Below, in pieces: positions 38,857 through 43,524 of a stretch of DNA of 43,524 nucleotides. How positions within the stretch are numbered: the first letter of the stretch is position 1; each line of letters begins with the position of its first letter. The stretch lies in IMG/VR virus record IMGVR_UViG_3300017917_001312, positions 1 to 43,524 of that record. One strand, given 5' to 3'. Under the pieces are notes generated by a model. That model was not told the origin of the DNA and did no database searches. It was given only the letters and a program-made list of their open reading frames with translations. The position numbers and the translations under genes were made by a program. Origin of the DNA: a virus.

Positions 38857-40366
38857 CTAGTGCTTTTTGTAAATCCTGCTTGATTTGTTTTAACTTTTGT
38901 AAATTTTGATAGTCGATTCCAACTCCTAGTCTGGACAAAGGATAGCCCAAGGAATCAACCAACAGCAAAGTAGTTAGTCGGTTTAGGGATCTTCGCATGT
39001 AATCGTTGCCAGGATCGTGCTTGCTTAACCATTGTGTATCATCGTAGGGATCCAAGATCAAGCCCAATTCGTCGGCAGCTTCGTGTAGATAGGTTCCACT
39101 GTTGACCATCAAGGGTTGTCCAATGCTCACTTTGATAATGGTGCCGGATGCAATATAAGGTTGGCAGTCGATAAGAAACTTTAAATTTTCATAAAAGTAT
39201 TCTAGGGTTTCGTTGTAAAATCCACTGAACATCAAAAAGGTACAGGTAATCTTGTTTTTTCTAAACTGTTCAAGTTCGTCAAACACATCTTGTGCAGTCA
39301 TTTTCTTTTTCATAGCAGCCAACACAGCGTTACTGCCGCTTTCAACACCAATCTTCAAATCAATCACGCCCGAACGTGCCATCAAGGGATAAATGTCGCT
39401 GGGAGTGTGTGCCTGTGGACGACAGATGTATTGTCCAAACCAATGTATTTGTTCATGGTAGGGTCGATTATCGTTGTAATCAGCTATGATGGTTAGCCAC
39501 TGCTTGAATGCTTTGAAACTTCCATTGACCAGACTGTCAGTAAATTCAAACACACTGACCCCGTGTTTTTCTTTTAGGTAAATCATTTCGTTGGCAATAT
39601 CTTCGCCTGAGCGGAAACTGAAACGTCCATACTGTCCAGGAATGTCACAGAATGTACAGGACCGTACGCATCCTTTGCTGCCGGTAATCGGTAAGGATAC
39701 TCCATCAGTCCAAACATATTCTGAAATTCGATAATCGTCGTAGTTGGGTACCGGTGTTTTAAAAATCACAGTTACGTTGTTGAACACACCTTCAAATGGT
39801 TTGTTGGTTCCAAGTTCTTTTTCAAGTATGTCAATCAGCTCGTCTAGGCCACTGCCTAGTATGACGTAGTCGGCTAGGCCTTGTTCGGTTAAGTATTGAT
39901 GGAAGGGCTTGATCATGTCTATCTTTTTGATAGCTATGCCAAAGTTACTCAAACTGTTACAGGTAACCGGTAGGCCCATACCGCCCAGGATAATTTTCGT
40001 GTTGGGCATGCGCCGACGTATTTCTTGTGCCAGGAGATATGTACTGCGATGTTGGAACGCTGTAAACACACTGAGTCCAATGATTCTAGGATTGACCGCT
40101 TGGATTTTGGCAATAGATTCATCCAGCCATTGCTGGCATGTTGCCGAAGCAACATCGTCAAATGATTCACTGGGTCTAAATATACCACTCAGTTGATGAT
40201 AAGTTTCTGGATTACGATCGCATTGATTAATAAAAAATTCCAATGATAAATCCAGTGCGGTTGCTGTAAAGCCAGCCTGCTCCACTGCTGATCTTAAAAT
40301 AGCAGGTGCGCCTGGCATACGGTCAAGAACCAATGCAGGCATTGAACAGATTACAATGTCTTTCAT
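38831..40366 (-). CDS. B12-binding-type radical SAM enzyme
   Basis: 511 residues. The N-terminal 180 have a cobalamin-binding-like Rossmann layout (IIGLSVFTAFQHRSTYLLAQ, IILGGMGLPV, DYVILGSG). Then GSKGCVRSCTFCDIPGQYGR gives CxxxCxxC (Cys233, 237, 240), and FEFTDSLVNGSFKAFKQWL, LKIGVESGSNAVLAAMKKKM and ITCTFLMFSGF are later radical SAM barrel motifs. No clear DxHxxG B12 motif, so cobalamin binding is uncertain. Substrate unknown; methylation or C-C bond formation are typical. No Shine-Dalgarno sequence precedes the start. Confidence 0.85.
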   Translation of the reverse strand: MKDIVICSMPALVLDRMPGAPAILRSAVEQAGFTATALDLSLEFFINQCDRNPETYHQLSGIFRPSESFDDVASATCQQWLDESIAKIQAVNPRIIGLSVFTAFQHRSTYLLAQEIRRRMPNTKIILGGMGLPVTCNSLSNFGIAIKKIDMIKPFHQYLTEQGLADYVILGSGLDELIDILEKELGTNKPFEGVFNNVTVIFKTPVPNYDDYRISEYVWTDGVSLPITGSKGCVRSCTFCDIPGQYGRFSFRSGEDIANEMIYLKEKHGVSVFEFTDSLVNGSFKAFKQWLTIIADYNDNRPYHEQIHWFGQYICRPQAHTPSDIYPLMARSGVIDLKIGVESGSNAVLAAMKKKMTAQDVFDELEQFRKNKITCTFLMFSGFYNETLEYFYENLKFLIDCQPYIASGTIIKVSIGQPLMVNSGTYLHEAADELGLILDPYDDTQWLSKHDPGNDYMRRSLNRLTTLLLVDSLGYPLSRLGVGIDYQNLQKLKQIKQDLQKALDETLLTTN

Positions 40367-40394
40367 ATAAATTTTTTGGGTATTGCTTTGTGTA

Positions 40395-40943
40395 TTACAA
40401 ACGTTCGTTACAAACTGACCAGTCGATGATTTTCCAGATGTTGTCTAGATAACGCTCTTTGTCGCTTTGATAGTCCAAGGCCCAGGCATGTTCCCACCAG
40501 TCTACTAGAACACAGATATCTGTTCTAACCTGATGATTTGGGATGGTTTTAATCGTGCCCGATGTGCTAAGATATACCCAACCCGATCCCTGGATGGCCA
40601 TGGCCACCTTTTTAAACTCATCTTTAAAGTCTTCATAGGTTTTGAAGTTGCTTTCAATTAGTTCTAGCACAGCACCTTTAGGACGGTTGGCACCTTTGGG
40701 AGCCTTCAACTGTGGAAAGAATTTGTTATGTAAAAACGATCCAGCACGGTTAAAGTTGGCATTGCCTTCACCGGCATTGTAGCGTTTGGCATAGCCTTTG
40801 GCTAGGTGCTCGTAGTGATAGTCAATGGTAGCACGACTCATCACAGGCTCTAGGGCCTTTTCTGTATAGGGCAAGGGTGTAGTTTCCAGCTTGGCTGGTC
40901 TAGTGCTGGCTTCTACGAGATTGATTTGTTCACGCATGTTCAT
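40395..40943 (-). CDS. sod: Fe/Mn superoxide dismutase with N-terminal capsid-targeting-like leader
   Basis: 182 residues. Metal ligands conserved: His43 (DYHYEH), His72 (FLHNKFF), Asp148 and His152 (VDWWEHAWALDY). The usual second-shell His30 of bacterial enzymes is replaced by Leu, though the equivalent Tyr34 is kept. The catalytic core follows an extra leader MNMREQINLVEASTRPA, where L-V-E/A (9-12) is a prohead-protease-type site; cleavage would leave a normal-length enzyme. It would convert superoxide to H2O2 and O2. The start is 5 nt after ATAAGTA. Confidence 0.92.
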   Translation of the reverse strand: MNMREQINLVEASTRPAKLETTPLPYTEKALEPVMSRATIDYHYEHLAKGYAKRYNAGEGNANFNRAGSFLHNKFFPQLKAPKGANRPKGAVLELIESNFKTYEDFKDEFKKVAMAIQGSGWVYLSTSGTIKTIPNHQVRTDICVLVDWWEHAWALDYQSDKERYLDNIWKIIDWSVCNERL

Positions 40944-40948
40944 ACTAT

Positions 40949-40955
40949 TACTTAT
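40949..40955 (-). promoter_or_regulatory. Late-promoter-like ATAAGTA, 5 nt before a start codon
   Basis: ATAAGTA-ATAGT-ATG on the minus strand. It overlaps the IF-1 stop codon (AGA TAA). Same spacing as the ATAAATA promoters at 12768, 14600 and 26808. Confidence 0.5.
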
Positions 40956-41170
40956 CTGCGACGAACTATTCGTCCGCGAGTTAAATCATATGGGCTGAAT
41001 TCTAGCTCTACTACATCACCGGCCAGAACTTTAATGTTGTTTTGACGCATACGGCCTGACAGGCTTGCGAGTACGGGCTTTTCAAAGTTTTCTAACTGCA
41101 CCCGGTATTGTGTGTTACGCAGAACTTCTGCTATAACACCTTCCATCTTAATAAAATCATCTTTGCTCAA
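40952..41170 (-). CDS. infA: Translation initiation factor IF-1, TTG start
   Basis: 72 residues, full length for bacterial IF-1. MSKDDFIKMEGVIAEVLRNT, YRVQLENFEKPVLASLSGRM, RQNNIKVLAGDVVELEFSPY and DLTRGRIVRRR match the S1-like OB fold throughout, including the SGRMR(Q/K)N and SPYDL(S/T)RGRI signatures. It would bind the 30S A site during initiation. The only in-frame start that gives the full N-terminus is TTG; AAGGAG lies 13 nt upstream, further than usual. ATAAGTA at 41196..41202 is a candidate promoter. Confidence 0.95.
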   Translation of the reverse strand: MSKDDFIKMEGVIAEVLRNTQYRVQLENFEKPVLASLSGRMRQNNIKVLAGDVVELEFSPYDLTRGRIVRRR

Positions 41171-41195
41171 TTGGTTATCAAATCTCCTTGTGTTT

Positions 41196-41202
41196 TACTT
41201 AT
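41196..41202 (-). promoter_or_regulatory. Late-promoter-like ATAAGTA upstream of IF-1
   Basis: GGATAAGTAAAACAC on the minus strand, just after the stop of the 131-aa gene and 25 nt before the IF-1 TTG. Leaves a leader with AAGGAG. Confidence 0.4.
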
Positions 41203-41205
41203 CCA

Positions 41206-41601
41206 TTAACGGCGCATTTTACTAATATCTTTGGCTTCTTCATCTGTGAATACTGGTACAGCATTTGACTTGTGCATGGTGCCAATACCCTTGATCTTGG
41301 TACCTGTGTATTCGGTATCATGCACTTTTACACAAGGAACCCAGCCTGTGTCCTGCGAAGCTACTCGAGGAGTTTCACGTCCAGGCGGAGTTTTGGGTAT
41401 AAAGTCTGCGATAGTTTTGCGTGGAGCATTGTATGGGCCTGTGCTGAATCTAGGAGTAAGTTTTTCAAACTCAATCAACTTGCGATCCCATTCAGCTTGT
41501 CGTTGTTGTGCTAACTTCTTGGCTTCCGAACTGGCCCATTTGCGTGGACCACGTTTTTTACCTGTGGTACTGAGCCACGGTCCTTCAAGATGCATGGTCA
41601 T
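41206..41601 (-). CDS. 131-aa basic phage protein
   Basis: From the ATG at 41599-41601, overlapping the stop of the 57-aa gene: MTMHLEGPWLSTTGKKRGPR then a Lys/Gln-rich helix (KLAQQRQAEWDRKLIEFEKL) and a Pro/Thr-rich end. I recall MT-x-HLEGPWLSTTGKK in T4-like aquatic phages as a conserved unknown. Function unknown. Confidence 0.65.
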   Translation of the reverse strand: MTMHLEGPWLSTTGKKRGPRKWASSEAKKLAQQRQAEWDRKLIEFEKLTPRFSTGPYNAPRKTIADFIPKTPPGRETPRVASQDTGWVPCVKVHDTEYTGTKIKGIGTMHKSNAVPVFTDEEAKDISKMRR

Positions 41602-41771
41602 CGTTGTAAGTTCCCCCAGGCTAACCATTTATCAACTTCTTCACGCTCTAAGTCATTGGCAATCTCAATGCGACGAGGATAGATACTACGCTCGTCCCAC
41701 TCAAGACGGAACACCACCCATTTACCGGTGTCGATGTTCTGCATGGCATTAACTTCGCTGTCAAATATCAT
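41598..41771 (-). CDS. 57-aa small protein
   Basis: MIFDSEVNAMQNIDTGKWVV, FRLEWDERSIYPRRIEIAND, LEREEVDKWLAWGNLQR. ATGA overlaps at both ends support it as a real coupled gene. Alpha/beta, soluble. Function unknown. Confidence 0.65.
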   Translation of the reverse strand: MIFDSEVNAMQNIDTGKWVVFRLEWDERSIYPRRIEIANDLEREEVDKWLAWGNLQR

Positions 41772-42094
41772 TTGAATAAGATCATTGCCATTAAGGTTGC
41801 TTGGATCATAAAGCCTATGCTGATAGTAATAATGTTAAGTGTGTCTTTCAATACTATAGCACGTCCAAACAATAAAAACAAGCTGGCCCACAAGAACATG
41901 ACCATGTCCAAGCTAGGAACTTTGTCGCTGAGTCCAGTCATTAGGGCAAGCAGGGTAGGAATAGTAGCACAGTTAATTACAACGATAGCCAACCAACCTA
42001 GGGTGTCTGCCGAAATCTTGGGCAGGTACTTGTTTAAGAATTCATTTACTGCTTCACGATTAATATTAATATTGTTTTTGATATCGATATTCAT
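41768..42094 (-). CDS. 108-aa membrane protein next to wall hydrolases
   Basis: From the ATG at 42092-42094 with AAGGAG upstream; TAATG overlap with the hydrolase. Charged N-terminus MNIDIKNNININREAVNEFL, then about three hydrophobic segments (TLGWLAIVVINCATIPTLLA, MVMFLWASLFLLFGRAIVL, IITISIGFMIQATLMAMILF). A holin or other inner-membrane role is possible given the two wall hydrolases before it; not proven. Confidence 0.65.
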   Translation of the reverse strand: MNIDIKNNININREAVNEFLNKYLPKISADTLGWLAIVVINCATIPTLLALMTGLSDKVPSLDMVMFLWASLFLLFGRAIVLKDTLNIITISIGFMIQATLMAMILFK

Positions 42095-42642
42095 TAGATA
42101 CTCTCCTTGTAAAAGATATGACGGCCAATTTTGGTAATTTCGGGTTTGCCCCATCTTGGATTGACATAGTCCGCATGATAATACATGGCGTCTTTCATGC
42201 TGGGCAATCTAAAACCTTCGAGCAGGACTTTCTTTGCTACTTCTTCTGCTTCACGATAGTGCGCTGATGCAATTGGTCGGAGTGCAGATTTACCATCACA
42301 AGTCCATGAAAACTGACAGATAATCTTTTGATATATTACATTTTTAGAATAAACCACGTCGCAAACATCACGGCCAAACTTGCCATCGGCTACACGATTT
42401 AGCGTGACCTGTGCCACAGCAACCTTGCCTTCGAATGGCTCAAAGCCGGCTTCGTGATAGATGTTTTTAGTCAAGCAGGCCAACTGCTTGGTACGGTCTT
42501 CGGCTGAAATAAATCCTTGACGTGCGGCTTCGTTAGTTGAGCGCAAATAGTCCAAGCGATTTACTGTTACATGATACAGGGCAAATGCCACTGCCATAAA
42601 ACCCACTACTCGTAATGCTGTATTAGTTTGTGCAACCTTCAA
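42094..42642 (-). CDS. SleB/CwlJ-like cell wall hydrolase 2, TTG start
   Basis: 182 residues. Start TTG (42640-42642) with AGGAGG 5 nt upstream; no nearby ATG fits. MKVAQTNTALRVVGFMAVAF plus ALYHV is a membrane anchor or uncleaved signal. ACLTKNIYHEAGFEPFEGKV with VAVAQVTLNRV holds the conserved Glu, then CDVV, CQFSWTCDG, MYYHADYVNPRW and IGRHIFY: the Hydrolase_2 (SleB) family, which cuts peptidoglycan. Paralogue of the upstream gene. Promoter and ribosome site lie in a hairpin (42649..42702). Confidence 0.85.
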   Translation of the reverse strand: MKVAQTNTALRVVGFMAVAFALYHVTVNRLDYLRSTNEAARQGFISAEDRTKQLACLTKNIYHEAGFEPFEGKVAVAQVTLNRVADGKFGRDVCDVVYSKNVIYQKIICQFSWTCDGKSALRPIASAHYREAEEVAKKVLLEGFRLPSMKDAMYYHADYVNPRWGKPEITKIGRHIFYKESI

Positions 42643-42648
42643 AAGAAC

Positions 42649-42702
42649 CTCCTAATTTACTAGCAATAAAACTATTATAGCAAATTAGGAGTTTTTGGTC
42701 AA
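42649..42702 (-). promoter_or_regulatory. sigma70 promoter inside a hairpin that covers the hydrolase ribosome site
   Basis: TTGACC (42697..42702), 17 nt, perfect TATAAT (42674..42679). CTCCTAATTT (42682..42691, in the spacer) pairs with AAATTAGGAG (42649..42658), which contains AGGAG of the next gene. Promoter RNA would start near 42667, inside the loop, and so lack the 5' arm. Confidence 0.7.
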
Positions 42703-42706
42703 CGGT

Positions 42707-43360
42707 TTATTCGTAGAAGATATGGCGGCCTGTGCGGGCTACTAATTGCTTGGTTTTAGCCCAGATAGGACGGATTCCACTGTTGTGAAAAAACAACGCT
42801 GACCCATATTTGGCACGTTCTTCTTCGTATTCGCCTTGGGCTAGACGTTGTGCAATTTCTTTGCTTTCGACCCAACGCTCATCGTCGGATTTGGGATTGC
42901 GAGCATAGCCGGCGCAGGTCCACGAAAACTGGCAAACAGGAACCTGTTGTACAACTACTTCCTTTTTCTCTACCATTTCGGGACGACCAAAGTAGCCAAC
43001 TTGAACTACTTCATTCCGTTTAACTTCGCGGGCTTTGACAACCACGGTGCGAGCTTTGACCACATCACATACTGACTTGCCAAAGCGACCATCCTGTGCG
43101 CGGTTAAGTGTGACAACACCTACCGCAATTTTGCCTTCGGTTGATTCGCCGCCGGCTTCATAGAATATGTTTCTTGCCATACACTCAACGTCCCGATCCG
43201 ACAGGAATGGTGTGGCAATCATATTAACAGTGCGCTCTACAAACTCTGTAGTTTGACGAATAACTGTGCCTGTCAATGTTGTTTCTGTTACTTTTACTTC
43301 TTGTGCTACAACTTGTGTACTACCTACTGCTAGTAATAACGATATGAATAAATGTCTCAT
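42707..43360 (-). CDS. SleB/CwlJ-like cell wall hydrolase 1, secreted
   Basis: 217 residues from the ATG at 43358-43360 (AGGAG upstream); an earlier in-frame start would put 37 residues before a clean signal peptide MRHLFISLLLAVGSTQVVAQ. Core ECMARNIFYEAGGESTEGKI, CDVV, CQFSWTCAGYARN, ALFFHNSGIRPIWA, RTGRHIFYE matches the SleB family. It has an extra Val/Lys-rich insert of about 30 residues between CDVV and CQFSWTC absent from its paralogue. Exported to the periplasm, so it may act on the wall before or without holin action. Confidence 0.85.
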   Translation of the reverse strand: MRHLFISLLLAVGSTQVVAQEVKVTETTLTGTVIRQTTEFVERTVNMIATPFLSDRDVECMARNIFYEAGGESTEGKIAVGVVTLNRAQDGRFGKSVCDVVKARTVVVKAREVKRNEVVQVGYFGRPEMVEKKEVVVQQVPVCQFSWTCAGYARNPKSDDERWVESKEIAQRLAQGEYEEERAKYGSALFFHNSGIRPIWAKTKQLVARTGRHIFYE

Positions 43361-43524
43361 GCTCGTTCTCCTCTGCGTAATACTGTACGCTTCAGCGGAT
43401 ACCCAGGATGGGCGCAAGGACAAGTGTGAGTGTAAGATGGACGCAGACAAGACCTCGGGCCTCAATGCCATACTCTCTAAGCGCGGTTTTGTTTCTCCCC
43501 GGGCTCATACCATTTGTCAATGAA
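43361..43524 (-). other. Left-over 3' end of an upstream gene, two competing frames
   Basis: One minus-strand frame reads FIDKWYEPGEKQNRA to a TAG at 43477-43479; another stays open as far as a TGA near 43395. Both are entered from the window edge. Codon and residue make-up cannot decide. Between 43361 and 43476 a small hairpin GCGTA/TACGC (about 43375-43390) is seen but no clear promoter. Confidence 0.3.

Noticed and set aside
41231-41752. Long plus-strand frame (173 aa) opposite the 131-aa and 57-aa genes
   Set aside because: It is antisense to two coupled, overlapping minus-strand genes, its composition is Cys/Ser/Arg-rich without pattern, and it has no ribosome site.
43266-43523. Plus-strand frame near the right edge with a signal-peptide-like start (MNKCLMLVLLCVILYASA)
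   Set aside because: The hydrophobic stretch is the antisense of the signal peptide of the hydrolase at 42707..43360 and there is no ribosome site. It is kept in mind because the downstream part does not overlap a firm gene.

Overview
The window looks like part of a large T4-type (Straboviridae-like or 'T4 superfamily') myovirus genome. The signs are a gp43-like DNA polymerase start at the left edge, a DsbA-like late-transcription cofactor, a gp44 clamp-loader ATPase, a gp31/GroES-like co-chaperonin, PhoH, T4-style tail-fibre attachment proteins, and many late-promoter-like TAAATA motifs. No portal, major capsid or terminase gene lies here, so this is only a segment. The host is a Gram-negative bacterium (i-spanin, lipoprotein o-spanin, GH19 endolysin). 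The phage-borne TctC/Bug-type solute-binding protein hints at an aquatic betaproteobacterial host, but that is inference. Nearly all genes are on the minus strand and tightly packed, with many ATGA or TAATG stop/start overlaps. Only a methyltransferase (24297..25037) and PhoH (26977..27714) are on the plus strand.

Reading in the direction of transcription (right to left). 43524..40395: two SleB/CwlJ-like wall hydrolases, a small membrane protein, small unknowns, translation initiation factor IF-1 and an Fe/Mn superoxide dismutase. 40366..33696: a B12-type radical SAM enzyme, an A-type Fe-S carrier, and tail-fibre/adhesin proteins of 86, 805 and 480 residues. 33647..27702: an early-looking operon with a consensus sigma70 promoter, holding a DnaE-like fragment, a GroES-like protein, a gp44 clamp loader, a second radical SAM enzyme and an HAD phosphatase. 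26802..25011: conserved T4-type unknowns and an SGNH-like hydrolase. 24176..19465: TctC, then a lysis region (GH19 endolysin, overlapping spanins, membrane and lipoproteins, a 3-TM holin-like protein). 19404..15593: DnaJ, a ClpA-like unfoldase and a conserved unknown. 15582..12829: structural beta-rich proteins, a nucleotidyltransferase and a glycosyltransferase. 12762..2027: a block of probable head-internal proteins, including a 1205-residue nucleotidyltransferase/zincin/amidoligase-like protein, Dps, an FMN-reductase-like protein and a deaminase-like protein. 1978..1: a methyltransferase, DsbA and the polymerase start.

Three themes stand out. (1) Several promoters sit so close to start codons that their mRNAs should be leaderless: ATAAATA or ATAAGTA exactly 5 nt before ATG, or a sigma70 -10 box 5-6 nt before ATG. 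(2) Several promoters lie inside hairpins whose 3' arm holds the ribosome-binding site or start codon, or forms a terminator. Read-through RNA would be silenced while promoter-proximal RNA would be free, as known for T4 gene e. (3) Many proteins of the 12762..3388 block, and the superoxide dismutase, begin with a short leader resembling the T4 capsid-targeting sequence, followed by an (L/I)-x-E prohead-protease-type site. This suggests a set of enzymes, including ROS/iron-handling ones, packaged in the head and delivered with the DNA.
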